From NCBI GenBank assembly GCA_934590325.1, contig CAKTOW010000025.1, positions 1 to 22,550 on the forward strand: 22,550 nucleotides of DNA, in the 5' to 3' direction. This document shows positions 14,126 to 21,518 of the stretch, piece after piece (position 1 is the first letter of the stretch; each line of letters starts with the position of its first letter). The position numbers were made by a program, and so were the translations under genes. Under the pieces are notes generated by a model, which made no database searches, was not told where the DNA came from, and saw nothing but the letters and a program-made list of their open reading frames with translations. The DNA is from an uncultured Oscillospiraceae bacterium. Its GTDB lineage: Bacteria > Bacillota > Clostridia > Oscillospirales > Oscillospiraceae.

Positions 14126-14875
14126 TTACAGCACCTTGCTGAGGAAGTCCTGCAGCCGGGGGTCCTGAGGATGGTCGAAGATGTCAGAGGGAGTGCCCTC
14201 CTCCAGTATCTTGCCGTCGGCCATGAACACCACACGGTCGGCTACCTCGCGGGCGAAGCCCATCTCGTGGGTGACTATGGCCATGGTCATGCCGTCCTTG
14301 GCCAGGTCCCGCATAAGGTCCAGCACCTCGCCCACCATCTCGGGGTCCAGGGCGGAGGTGGGTTCGTCAAAGAGCATGACCTCCGGGTCCATGGCCAGCG
14401 CCCGGACGATGGCGATACGCTGCTTCTGGCCGCCGGAGAGCATGTTGGGGTACTCGTCTGCCTTGTCGGACAGGCCGATGCGCTCCAGCAGGGCACTGGC
14501 CTGGGCCTCCGCCTCGGCGGCGGTCTTTTTCTTCAGGGTGACGGGGGCCAGGGTGATGTTCTGCAGCACGGTCTTGTGGGGGAACAGATTGAAGTGCTGG
14601 AACACCATGCCCATCTTCTGGCGGTGCTGGTCGATGTTCACCGACTTGCTGGCCAGATCCACGCCATCGAAGAAGATGGCGCCGGAGGTGGGCTCCTCCA
14701 GCAGGTTCAGGCTGCGCAGCAGGGTGGACTTGCCGGAGCCAGAGGGGCCGATGATGGCCACCACCTCGCCCTTATGGATGTCCAGGCTGCAGCCGTCCAG
14801 GGCGTGGACGGTACCGTGGTTGTACTCCTTGACAAGGCTCTTGACAGAGATGAGAACTTTACTGCTTATCGCCAC
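14126..14875 (-). CDS. glnQ: Polar amino acid ABC transporter ATP-binding protein
   Basis: The 249-aa ATPase of the GlnQ/HisP type powers the importer encoded upstream. Motifs: Walker [10 protein letters not shown] (43-51), Q-loop Q93 in [10 protein letters not shown], signature LSGGQ (146-150), Walker B VMLFDEP (166-172), D-loop SALD and the switch histidine in VTHEM. The pattern [11 protein letters not shown] is typical for amino acid importers. The start overlaps the permease end by 17 bases, so the two are translationally coupled. The substrate cannot be told from this subunit. Confidence 0.95.
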   Translation of the reverse strand: MAISSKVLISVKSLVKEYNHGTVHALDGCSLDIHKGEVVAIIGPSGSGKSTLLRSLNLLEEPTSGAIFFDGVDLASKSVNIDQHRQKMGMVFQHFNLFPHKTVLQNITLAPVTLKKKTAAEAEAQASALLERIGLSDKADEYPNMLSGGQKQRIAIVRALAMDPEVMLFDEPTSALDPEMVGEVLDLMRDLAKDGMTMAIVTHEMGFAREVADRVVFMADGKILEEGTPSDIFDHPQDPRLQDFLSKVL

Positions 14876-15590
14876 GGCGCATTCTCCTTTCTATGGCCTC
14901 GATGGCTTTGGAGGCGGGATAGTTGATGCAGAAATAGACCAGTGCGGCCAGCACGTAGGGGGCCAGGGTGATGTAGCTGTTGCCGGAAACGGTCTGGGCG
15001 GTGTACATGATCTCCGCCATGCCCAGCACGGAGCAGATGGAGGATTCCTTCACCATGGTGACCACCTCGTTGGCCAGGGCGGGCAGCACATTCTTGATGG
15101 CCTGGGGCAGCACCACCAGGCGCATGGACTGCCAGCCGGAGAGGCCCAGGGAGCGGGCGGCCTCCGTCTGTCCCTTGTCCACGGCCAGGATACCGGCGCG
15201 GAATATCTCCGCCACGTAGGCCGAACTGTTCAGGGCCAAGGCTACCACGCCGGGGATGAACCGGTTGATGGCGATAAAGCCAAACAGCAGCGTCCGGGGC
15301 AGGGTGATGTAGTGGAACAATCCGAAGTAGATGATGGACAGCTGCACCAGCATGGGGGTGGAGCGGAACACTGCGATGTAGGCGCCGGCGAACCACTTGA
15401 TGGGCTTGACCTTGCTCAGGCGCATCATGGCCAGCAGCAGGGCGGGGATCACCGCCAGCAGCACGGACACCACCGCCAGCAGCAGGGTGTACTCAAAGCC
15501 GCGGACAAAAGCGGAGCCGTACTTGGGCAGAAACGAGAAGTTGAAGAAGTTGGTGTTGTCCATGTTGACAAACAGATCATTCCACGACAT
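14859..15590 (-). CDS. Polar amino acid ABC transporter permease (HisM/GlnP family)
   Basis: The 243-aa membrane protein has about five helices. Family markers are [24 protein letters not shown], the [16 protein letters not shown] segment and the EAA loop, [22 protein letters not shown], that contacts the ATPase. It probably works as a homodimer because only one permease gene is present. AAGGATG-like pairing precedes the ATG at 15590. It lies 86 bases after the binding-protein gene, a gap that holds a strong hairpin, and overlaps the ATPase gene. Confidence 0.93.
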   Translation of the reverse strand: MSWNDLFVNMDNTNFFNFSFLPKYGSAFVRGFEYTLLLAVVSVLLAVIPALLLAMMRLSKVKPIKWFAGAYIAVFRSTPMLVQLSIIYFGLFHYITLPRTLLFGFIAINRFIPGVVALALNSSAYVAEIFRAGILAVDKGQTEAARSLGLSGWQSMRLVVLPQAIKNVLPALANEVVTMVKESSICSVLGMAEIMYTAQTVSGNSYITLAPYVLAALVYFCINYPASKAIEAIERRMRRGDKQ

Positions 15591-15611
15591 AGACGAAGCA
15601 TCCTTTCAAAA

Positions 15612-15660
15612 GTTCTTAAGAACACGCAAGCGTGCAAGGCATCCGCCTTGCACGTTTGCG
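15612..15660. promoter_or_regulatory. Intra-operon hairpin and 12-bp palindrome between binding protein and permease
   Basis: Arms CGCAAGCGTGCAAGGC (15625-15640) and GCCTTGCACGTTTGCG (15645-15660) match at 15 of 16 positions around ATCC. On the mRNA it is followed by the perfect palindrome GTTCTTAAGAAC (15612-15623) rather than a T run. The likely role is to stabilise or partly terminate the message so that the binding protein is made in excess. Confidence 0.65.
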
Positions 15661-15676
15661 ATGGGTAACAGGGATA

Positions 15677-16564
15677 TCAGCCGACGTAGCTCAGACCTAC
15701 GTTGCCGTCCAGCACCAGCAGGTCGATGGTGCCGTTCTTCAGCTCGGTGACCAGGGTGGGCACCAGGGACTCCAACACCATGCCGTTGGCGGCCTCGGGG
15801 AACATATCGGCGGCGGCCATGGCCTTGGTGGTGTTCTTCTGAGCGCCGATGATGACGCTGGCCTGGTTGATGTCGTCAACGGTCTTGTACTTGTCGGCGT
15901 TGGAGGCCTTCACCAGGATGACAGGGGGCAGGTCGGTGTAGTAGGGATCGGAGAAGTCGCAGGCCAGGGCACGCTCCTCGGTGTACTCGCAGGCGGCGAT
16001 AACGATGTCGAAGTCACCGTTGCTCAGGGAGGTCACCAGGTTGTCGAAGTTCATGGACTCGATCTGCAGCTCCATGCCCATGGACTCGGCGATGTACTTG
16101 GCCACTTCCACGTCGATGCCGGCGTACTCGGTCATAGCGGCATCAGCGAAGAACTCGTAGGGGGGATAGTCGGGGCTGGTGCCCAGCACCAGGACGGGCT
16201 TGTCGCCGGCAGCGGCAGCATCATCGACAGGAGCCAGGTCGGAGGACACGGAGTCGGGGGTGTAGGTCTCCTGAGAGGCCACCTTGTTCTCGATCTCCTT
16301 GATCAGGGCACCGTCATTGGCGGTCAGCTCGGCGATGGCCTTGTTGATGCCATCCAGCAGACCCTTGGGGTCGCCCTTCTGCACCAGCACGCGGTAGGGC
16401 TCGGTCTCGCCCCAGTCCACCACGTTCTCCAGGACCACCAGAGAATCGTCCGTGTTGGCGGTGTCGCCGGAATTATCGTTGTTGGTGTCGTCAGCCTTCT
16501 GACCGCAGGCCACCAGGCTCAGAGCCATGACCAGCGCCAGCAGCATTGCCATAAACTTTTTCAT
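15677..16564 (-). CDS. Amino acid ABC transporter binding lipoprotein, apparently circularly permuted
   Basis: The 295-aa lipoprotein (lipobox LVAC, Cys20) is the solute receptor of the importer encoded downstream. Residues about 122-295 match the start and middle of a type 3 (GlnH-like) binding protein: VLVLGTSPDYPPYEF, YAGIDVEVAKYIAESMG, MNFDNLVTSLSNGDFDIVIA, then the hinge CDFSDPYYTD and the second lobe. It then stops at LDGNVGLSYVG, where relatives go on for about 50-60 residues. That missing end (strand, EPYGIAVKKG-like strand, then a helix with INKALAELKADG) is instead found at residues about 40-97: SLVVLENVVDWGETEPYRVLVQKGD, then LLDGINKAIAEL. A 24-residue Ala/Asp/Pro linker (98-121) joins old C- and N-ends. 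The lipid tether thus attaches at a new point. The ligand is unknown. GGAAG precedes the ATG. Confidence 0.9.
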   Translation of the reverse strand: MKKFMAMLLALVMALSLVACGQKADDTNNDNSGDTANTDDSLVVLENVVDWGETEPYRVLVQKGDPKGLLDGINKAIAELTANDGALIKEIENKVASQETYTPDSVSSDLAPVDDAAAAGDKPVLVLGTSPDYPPYEFFADAAMTEYAGIDVEVAKYIAESMGMELQIESMNFDNLVTSLSNGDFDIVIAACEYTEERALACDFSDPYYTDLPPVILVKASNADKYKTVDDINQASVIIGAQKNTTKAMAAADMFPEAANGMVLESLVPTLVTELKNGTIDLLVLDGNVGLSYVG

Positions 16565-16845
16565 GTTACTTACTTCCTTTCAAATCGTGTATGGTCTTAT
16601 ACCGGAAACCGGGATATAGACGTACATTTTCGGAGGAGTTCCTCCTGACAGTGGCTACTATACACCGGACATGAATATTTGTCAACAGGTATTTGCATAA
16701 AAAATCAAAGAAAAACGTGAATTTGTACAAGTAGCACATAGAGAAACCAGAGCAAACCACGGAAATAATGGTGATTTTGACAAATATGACTGCCGTATAA
16801 ATGAATAAATATGCAAATATTCCGCATACACGCGCGTAAAACGCA
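16565..16845. other. AT-rich intergenic region upstream of the ABC importer
   Basis: This stretch contains the importer promoter (16657-16685) and a short AGGAG-3-CTCCT inverted repeat (16634-16646) just downstream of its expected start site. From 16690 to 16840 I see no gene or recognisable RNA; it is AT-rich. A 110-codon minus-strand frame crosses the terminator and the promoter and is not credible. Confidence 0.5.
16657..16685 (-). promoter_or_regulatory. Promoter of the amino acid ABC importer operon
   Basis: On the minus strand a consensus TTGACA (16680-16685) and TATAGT (16657-16662) are 17 bases apart, about 95 bases before the binding-protein start. Confidence 0.88.
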
Positions 16846-16873
16846 GAAGCACCGGCCATCCGGCCGGTGCTTC
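16846..16873 (-). terminator. Terminator of the NlpC/P60 gene
   Basis: A 12-bp stem (GAAGCACCGGCC / GGCCGGTGCTTC) has an ATCC loop. On the minus strand a TTTT run follows four bases after the stem, about 40 bases after the stop codon. Confidence 0.8.
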
Positions 16874-16913
16874 CGTACAAAGAAAGGGGGTATTCCATGA
16901 AGAAGTTGCAGTT

Positions 16914-17822
16914 TCAGATCTCGATGAGCCGTGCGGCGAAGAGATATGTCCGGGCGTAGTAGCTCTCGTACAGGGAGCTGATGATCACGCCGCTGGTGGT
17001 GCTGGCGTGGATGAACTGCCCGCCGCCCAGGTAGATGCCCACATGGCCGATGCCGCTGCCGCCGGTGGCGAAGAACACCAGGTCGCCGGGGGCGCGCTCC
17101 GCGGAGGTCACGCCGCGGCACATGTAGTACTGGCTGGTGGCGCCGTGGGGAAGGCCGATACCGAAGGCACCGAATACCTTCATGGTGAAGCCGGAGCAGT
17201 CGATGCCGCTGTGGCTGGTGCCGCCGTAGCGGTAGGGAGTGCCCAGATAGGAGTATGCCTCGGCCAGAATGTCCTCCAGCAGGGTGTTGGTGGCGGAGGT
17301 GCCCTCATAGTCCTCGTAATGTACAGGTTCGCAGTAGGCGGACAGCACGTAGCCCACATCGGTGCCGTAGGACACCTGGTACCACTCGTCGTCCACCACG
17401 TCCAGCAGCCGGGCGGCCTTGCCGTCAAAGATGATGCGCAGGCGGGAGGCGTCGGTACTGGGCTCGGAGCGCAGGGAGATGTAGGAGTCGCAGTTCACCA
17501 GGATGCCGTCGTACTCGGCCAGGAAGTTCTGCTTTTCCAGGGCGGCGGTCTCGATGGCCAGGGCCTGGGCGTCCAGCTCGGAGAGGGTCAGGGTGTCACC
17601 GGACTCCAGCAGGCCGGCCTCGCCGGCCAGCAGCAGGCCGTCGCCAGTCTGCAGCGCGGTGGCGGAGCAGGGAACGACGCCGTTCTCGGCCAGGACCTCC
17701 GCGGCGGCCTTGTAGCCGTCGAAATCAATGGGCGTGGTCTCCTCCGCGTTGGCGGCGGTGACGGCGCCGGAGAACAGCAGCAGGCCGGACAGGCCCAGTG
17801 CCGCGATGTGTTTTCCAAACAT
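16914..17822 (-). CDS. Exported NlpC/P60 peptidoglycan hydrolase with SH3 domain
   Basis: The 302-aa protein has a signal peptide (1-26, cleavage likely after ANA). A middle SH3-like domain (about 108-166, SYISLRSEPSTDASRLRII... DEWYQVSYGTDVGYV) probably binds the cell wall. The C-terminal NlpC/P60 domain (about 180-300) has the catalytic Cys in GIDCSGFT (C209), His in GHVGIYLG (H260) and the third polar residue in FIHAS (H272). Such enzymes cut gamma-D-glutamyl-diamino acid bonds in the peptide stems. Residues 27-107 form a short region without a clear match. The length is typical. It is monocistronic and divergent from an AraC regulator. GGAAGG lies upstream of the ATG. Confidence 0.92.
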   Translation of the reverse strand: MFGKHIAALGLSGLLLFSGAVTAANAEETTPIDFDGYKAAAEVLAENGVVPCSATALQTGDGLLLAGEAGLLESGDTLTLSELDAQALAIETAALEKQNFLAEYDGILVNCDSYISLRSEPSTDASRLRIIFDGKAARLLDVVDDEWYQVSYGTDVGYVLSAYCEPVHYEDYEGTSATNTLLEDILAEAYSYLGTPYRYGGTSHSGIDCSGFTMKVFGAFGIGLPHGATSQYYMCRGVTSAERAPGDLVFFATGGSGIGHVGIYLGGGQFIHASTTSGVIISSLYESYYARTYLFAARLIEI

Positions 17823-17878
17823 GGGTAATACCTTCCATTCGCATAGAATCGTCGGGGGTAAGGCACCCGACGCACATC

Positions 17879-17887
17879 ACTATACCA
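17879..17887 (-). promoter_or_regulatory. Extended -10 promoter of the NlpC/P60 gene
   Basis: On the minus strand TGG-TATAGT is an extended -10 without a good -35. The roughly 50-base leader contains a GTCGGG / CCCGAC hairpin (17851-17871). Confidence 0.5.
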
Positions 17888-17960
17888 CAACTCTATCAAA
17901 AAAGCTACATAAAAATTACAAATTGGAAACAAAATTTTCAGAACGGTTATAAATTGACGA

Positions 17961-17995
17961 AAATATTGCAATATTTGCATAGCATGTGGTATAAT
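17961..17995 (+). promoter_or_regulatory. Promoter of the AraC-family gene with a 16-bp palindrome over its -35
   Basis: TTGCAA (17966-17971) and TATAAT (17990-17995) are 18 bases apart, with a TGG extended -10. The -35 is the centre of the perfect palindrome AAATATTGCAATATTT (17961-17976), a candidate operator for repression. Confidence 0.68.
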
Positions 17996-18022
17996 AGCTG
18001 CAAAAAATGCGGAGGTGACAGA

Positions 18023-18892
18023 ATGGAGCCGTTACAGTATGAGGAACGCGGATACCTGAAAGAGCCGTTCCGTTTGTTTCATCTGGCGGACGGACGGGGG
18101 GAATTCATTGAATATCACTACCATACCTTCCATAAGATCATCATCCTGCTGGCCGGTAAGGCGGGCTACGCCGTGGAGGGCGAGCGGTACGAGCTGACCC
18201 CCGGCGACTTCGTGCTGGTGGGTAGCGGCAGCATCCACCGGCCGGAGGTGGAGGCGGGGGACTACTACGAGCGGATGATACTGTACATCGCGCCGGACCA
18301 TCTGCGGTCGCTGACGGTGGGGGACTGCGACCCGGAGGAGTGCTTTCGCTGCGCGCAGGAGACATTTCAATATGTGTTCCGCGATGAAGGCACCAGCCGG
18401 GTGCGCCCGCTGTTCCTGGCGCTGGCGGAGACCGTGCGCCAGGGCGGCTACGGGGCGGCGCTGCTGGCGCAGGCGCAGTTCACCGAGCTGATGGTGGAGG
18501 TGAACCGCGTGGTGCGGGGCGGCCACCGTGTGGGCGCCGCCGGGGGTGACAGGAAGGTCATCTCCCTGCTGCAGTACCTGAACCTGCACCTGACGGAGCC
18601 GCTGACCATCGACGAGCTGGCCGCCCGGTTCTATATCAGCAAGTACCACATGATGCGCCGGTTCCGGCAGGAGACAGGCTACTCCGTCCACGGCTACCTG
18701 ACGGAGAAGCGGCTGCTGCTGGCGCGGCAGCTGCTGGGACGGGGCTGCACCCCGGCGGAGGCGGCGATGCAGGCGGGCTATCAGGATTACTCCACCTTCT
18801 CCCGGGCGTACAAAAAGCAGTTCGGCTGTGGCCCCTCGGCGGATGCTAAAGGGAAACAGCATGATTTGCAAATAACAACGCATGAATTCTGA
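18023..18892 (+). CDS. AraC-family transcriptional regulator with cupin sensor domain
   Basis: The 289-aa regulator has an N-terminal cupin-like sensing domain (about 15-95, EYHYHTFHKIIILLAGKAGYAVEG and LTPGDFVLVGSGSIHRPE) and a C-terminal AraC double helix-turn-helix (about 180-275). The latter has LTIDELAARFYISKYHMMRRFRQETG and the signature AGYQDYSTFSRAYKKQFGCGPS. The ligand is unknown. The ATG at 18023 follows GGAGGTGA; the frame extends upstream, but through the promoter. The symporter gene begins 64 bases after its stop with its own promoter, so that transporter is the natural candidate target. The NlpC/P60 gene on the other side is divergent. Confidence 0.92.
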   Translation: MEPLQYEERGYLKEPFRLFHLADGRGEFIEYHYHTFHKIIILLAGKAGYAVEGERYELTPGDFVLVGSGSIHRPEVEAGDYYERMILYIAPDHLRSLTVGDCDPEECFRCAQETFQYVFRDEGTSRVRPLFLALAETVRQGGYGAALLAQAQFTELMVEVNRVVRGGHRVGAAGGDRKVISLLQYLNLHLTEPLTIDELAARFYISKYHMMRRFRQETGYSVHGYLTEKRLLLARQLLGRGCTPAEAAMQAGYQDYSTFSRAYKKQFGCGPSADAKGKQHDLQITTHEF

Positions 18893-18920
18893 TTTACTTT
18901 GCGAAAAGTGCCCGTATAAT
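18893..18920 (+). promoter_or_regulatory. Promoter of the symporter gene
   Basis: TTTACT (18893-18898) and a consensus TATAAT (18915-18920) are 16 bases apart, starting at the AraC stop codon. Confidence 0.65.
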
Positions 18921-18958
18921 AGTGACCGTAAGTTTTGTTTGTGCAAGGAGGTCACTAT
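18919..18958. promoter_or_regulatory. 9-bp inverted repeat spanning the symporter leader
   Basis: ATAGTGACC (18919-18927) and GGTCACTAT (18950-18958) are perfect inverses 31 bases apart. One arm covers the end of the -10 and the start site, the other covers part of the Shine-Dalgarno and the ATG. It could be a two-site operator or, if the start site is early enough, an RNA stem masking the ribosome binding site. Confidence 0.4.
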
Positions 18959-20198
18959 GAAAAGATTTCTGAAGAATTACGGATTCATCCTGTGCATGCT
19001 GACGGGTATCGTGGCGGGCTGCCTGGTGGGTGCCTTTGCCCCGGCCTTCGGCAGCAAGATCGAGTTCCTGGGCACGGTGTTCATCAACATGATGTTCTGC
19101 GTGGTGGTGCCGATGGTGTTTTGTTCCATCGCCTCTGCCATCGCCAACATGAAGAGCGCGAAGCGCGCCGGCAAGATCATGGGCACCACCATCGCCACGT
19201 TCCTGGTCACCGCCGCCATCGCCGGTGTGCTGATGTACATCGTGTGCCGCGTCTTCCCGCTGGTCAACGGTCAGTATACCGTCACCGCCGGCGAGGTAGG
19301 CGACACCCTGGGCGTGCAGGATATGATCGTGAACTTCTTTACCAAGCCCGATTTCACCGAGCTGCTGAGCCGCCGGGCCATTCTGCCCCTGATCGTGGCG
19401 GCCATCCTGTTCGGCTTCGGCGTGCAGCTGTCCGGCGGGCCCGCCACCAAGACGGCGCAGCTGCTGGAGGACATCACGGGCTGCATCATGAAGACCGTGA
19501 AGATCATCACCTACTACGCGCCCATTGGTTTCTTCGGCTTCTTCGCCAGCCTGGTGGCCACCTACGGCCCCGAGCTGATCGGCGACTACAGCCGCACCCT
19601 TATTATCTACTACGTGATGAGCTTCGCCTATATGTTCATCTTCTTCCCGCTCTATGCCCGCTTCGGCGGCGGCAGGGGCGCGGCGAGGTTGATGTTCTCC
19701 AAGCTGTTCCGCCCGGCGGCGGTGTCCTTCGGCACCTGCTCCAGCGTGGCCACCATCCCCACCAACATGGAGGTGGCGGAGGAGACGGGCGTCAGCAAGG
19801 ATGTCAGCGACATCGTGCTGCCCATGGGTGCCACCATGCACATGGACGGCTCGGCCATGTCCGCTATCATCAAGGTGGCGTTCCTGTTCGGCATCTTCGG
19901 CATGGACTTCTCCACGGATAAGGCCATCCTGGCCATCATCGTGGCGGTGTTCTCCTCCGTGGCCATGAGCGGTATCCCCGGCGGCGGCGGAACGGGTGAG
20001 CTGGTGGTCTGCACCATCTTCTTCCCCGACCAGTTGGCGGTGGCCTATCCCATCGCACTAGCCATTGGCAACCTGGTGGACCCCCCGGCCACCATGGTCA
20101 ACGCCGCGGGAGACTATGTGGTGTCCTTCATCGTGTCCCGCTATGTGGACGGCAAGGACTGGCTGCAGAAGAAACTCCACGGCAGGACCGAGAACTGA
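18957..20198 (+). CDS. Dicarboxylate/amino acid:cation symporter (DAACS, GltP/DctA family)
   Basis: The 413-aa membrane protein matches the sodium- or proton-coupled glutamate/dicarboxylate symporter family. Re-entrant loop 1 carries GTCSSVATIPTN (259-270), a variant of the serine-rich motif. Helix 7 has MGATMHMDGSA (290-300) in place of the usual NMDGT ion site, loop 2 has SGIPGGG (338-344), and helix 8 has NAAGD (382-386), the N-x3-D ligand and ion site. The HMDGS change means ion coupling could differ from GltPh. The substrate (glutamate, aspartate, C4 acids or neutral amino acids) is undetermined. AAGGAGGT lies five bases before the ATG. A terminator follows directly. Confidence 0.92.
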   Translation: MKRFLKNYGFILCMLTGIVAGCLVGAFAPAFGSKIEFLGTVFINMMFCVVVPMVFCSIASAIANMKSAKRAGKIMGTTIATFLVTAAIAGVLMYIVCRVFPLVNGQYTVTAGEVGDTLGVQDMIVNFFTKPDFTELLSRRAILPLIVAAILFGFGVQLSGGPATKTAQLLEDITGCIMKTVKIITYYAPIGFFGFFASLVATYGPELIGDYSRTLIIYYVMSFAYMFIFFPLYARFGGGRGAARLMFSKLFRPAAVSFGTCSSVATIPTNMEVAEETGVSKDVSDIVLPMGATMHMDGSAMSAIIKVAFLFGIFGMDFSTDKAILAIIVAVFSSVAMSGIPGGGGTGELVVCTIFFPDQLAVAYPIALAIGNLVDPPATMVNAAGDYVVSFIVSRYVDGKDWLQKKLHGRTEN

Positions 20199-20209
20199 AT
20201 CCTGTGAGG

Positions 20210-20244
20210 AATACCGGCGGACGCGTAGCGTCCGCCGGTATTTT
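20210..20244 (+). terminator. Terminator of the symporter gene
   Basis: A 15-bp perfect stem (AATACCGGCGGACGC / GCGTCCGCCGGTATT) with a GTA loop runs into T residues, 12 bases after the stop codon. Confidence 0.93.
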
Positions 20245-20289
20245 GACGCTTTAGAGCATTAGATAGTGAAAATATTTTTGGTAAGGTGG

Positions 20290-20318
20290 TTTACTTTCGC
20301 GGACTAAAATGATATACT
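20290..20318 (+). promoter_or_regulatory. Promoter of the YerC-methyltransferase pair
   Basis: TTTACT (20290-20295) and TATACT (20313-20318) are 17 bases apart, with a TGA extended -10. Confidence 0.72.
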
Positions 20319-20360
20319 GCTGTCAGTGACCCAAAACGGGAGAAGGAAGGGGTAGCCATC

Positions 20361-20675
20361 ATGGTACGAGCGGCTAAATCCAAGATAGGCAAGAAGGAAA
20401 AGAGCGACCGGCTGTATAAGGCCATTCTCATGCTGGAGACTGAGGAGGAGTGCTATAATTTCTTCCAGGATCTGTGCACCGTGTCCGAGTTGCGCAGCAT
20501 GGAGCAGCGCTATGAGGTGGCCACGCTGCTGAACGACGGCATGATCTACAACGACATCCTGGAGCGCACCGGCGCGTCCAGCGCTACCATCAGCCGCGTG
20601 AACCGCAGCCTGATCTACGGCAACGGCGGCTATGAGAGCGTGCTGGAGAAAATGAAGGAGCAGGAGTCCAAATGA
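20361..20675 (+). CDS. YerC/YecD-type TrpR-related DNA-binding protein
   Basis: The 104-aa protein has the compact helical fold of the TrpR superfamily. After a basic N-terminus, EEECYNFFQDLCTVSELRSMEQRYEVATLLNDGMIYNDILERTGASSATISRVNRSL carries the helix-turn-helix at about 60-85 (DILERTGASSATISRV). TrpR proper binds tryptophan; the ligand of the YerC group is not known to me. GAAGGGG precedes the ATG. Its stop overlaps the methyltransferase start by four bases (ATGA), so the two are coupled. It may regulate its own operon. Confidence 0.88.
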   Translation: MVRAAKSKIGKKEKSDRLYKAILMLETEEECYNFFQDLCTVSELRSMEQRYEVATLLNDGMIYNDILERTGASSATISRVNRSLIYGNGGYESVLEKMKEQESK

Positions 20676-21412
20676 GCTGCTACGAGGCGCTGGCGGGCTC
20701 CTACGACGCGCTGACCACGGACGTAGGCTACGGGCAGCGGCTGGACTTCATTGAAAAGCTGCTGCGCCGCAGCAGGATACCGGTGAAGCTGGTACTGGAC
20801 CTGGCCTGCGGCACCGGCACCATGACATGGCTGCTGACGGCGCGGGGCTATGAGGTCATTGCCGTGGACGGCAGTGAGGATATGCTGGCGGCGGCCATGG
20901 GCAAGAGCGGGCAGGTGGATGGCGTGCCGCCGGTGTTCCTGCACCAGTCCATGCCGAAGCTGGACCTGTACGGCACGGTGGACGCGGCGGTGTGCTGCCT
21001 GGACAGCATCAACTACCTGACCGACCCGAAGGATGTGCGGCGGACGTTCCAGCGGCTGCATCTGTTCGTGGCGCCCGGCGGCATGCTGGTGTTCGACGTG
21101 AATACCGTGGCCAAGCTGGCGGCGATGGACGGCCAGGTGTTTCTGGACGAAACGGAGGACACCTACTGCGTGTGGCGCACGGAGTACCATAGGGGGCTTT
21201 GTACCTATTATATGGACCTGTTCCGCCGCCGCGGTGACGGCGCGTGGCGCCGCAGCGCTGAGCTGCACCGCCAGCGGGCGTACACCGTGGAGGAGCTGTC
21301 CGCGTGGCTGACGGAGGCGGGCTTCGGCGACATCCGGGTGTACGGCGATATGCGTATGCGCCGTCCCAGGGAGGACGAGCAGCGGGTGTACATCAGCTGC
21401 ATCCGGAAGTAA
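20672..21412 (+). CDS. Class I SAM-dependent methyltransferase
   Basis: The 246-aa protein has a Rossmann-fold methyltransferase domain: motif I VLDLACGTG (41-49), the acidic end of strand 2 in VIAVDGSEDML (62-72), motif IV region VDAAVCCLDSINYL (about 103-116) and post-motif LHLFVAPGGMLVFDVNT (about 129-145). The opening CYEALAGSYDALTTDVGY is common in clostridial members often found beside yerC or hslO. The substrate is not known. It begins inside the end of yerC. Hsp33 follows 106 bases later, after a strong hairpin. Confidence 0.9.
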   Translation: MSCYEALAGSYDALTTDVGYGQRLDFIEKLLRRSRIPVKLVLDLACGTGTMTWLLTARGYEVIAVDGSEDMLAAAMGKSGQVDGVPPVFLHQSMPKLDLYGTVDAAVCCLDSINYLTDPKDVRRTFQRLHLFVAPGGMLVFDVNTVAKLAAMDGQVFLDETEDTYCVWRTEYHRGLCTYYMDLFRRRGDGAWRRSAELHRQRAYTVEELSAWLTEAGFGDIRVYGDMRMRRPREDEQRVYISCIRK

Positions 21413-21465
21413 GGCGCGGAAGCGGCTGCGGCGCCCGGCGAAAAAAGACACAAATATAAATATAC

Positions 21466-21493
21466 CACGCCCCGCCCGCAAGGGCGGGGCGTG
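21466..21493 (+). promoter_or_regulatory. Very stable GC hairpin with GCAA tetraloop upstream of Hsp33
   Basis: The 12-bp perfect stem CACGCCCCGCCC / GGGCGGGGCGTG has a GNRA loop (GCAA) and ends seven bases before the Hsp33 ribosome binding site. No T run follows, so it is not a classical terminator. It may separate the methyltransferase message from hslO or protect a 5' end. Confidence 0.65.
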
Positions 21494-21518
21494 CGAAACG
21501 AGAGAGGTTGACATAACT

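Noticed and set aside
15677..16564. Binding protein order explained by frameshift or gene fusion
   Set aside because: It is one continuous frame with a single signal peptide, and the displaced piece is exactly what the C-terminus lacks, so permutation fits better than fusion with a second protein.
16566..16898. A 110-codon minus-strand frame between NlpC/P60 and the binding protein
   Set aside because: It passes through the NlpC/P60 terminator and the consensus importer promoter and has no recognisable domain.
17823..17878. c-di-AMP (ydaO) riboswitch before the NlpC/P60 gene
   Set aside because: Such switches often precede wall hydrolases but need over 100 bases; this leader is about 50 bases with one small hairpin.
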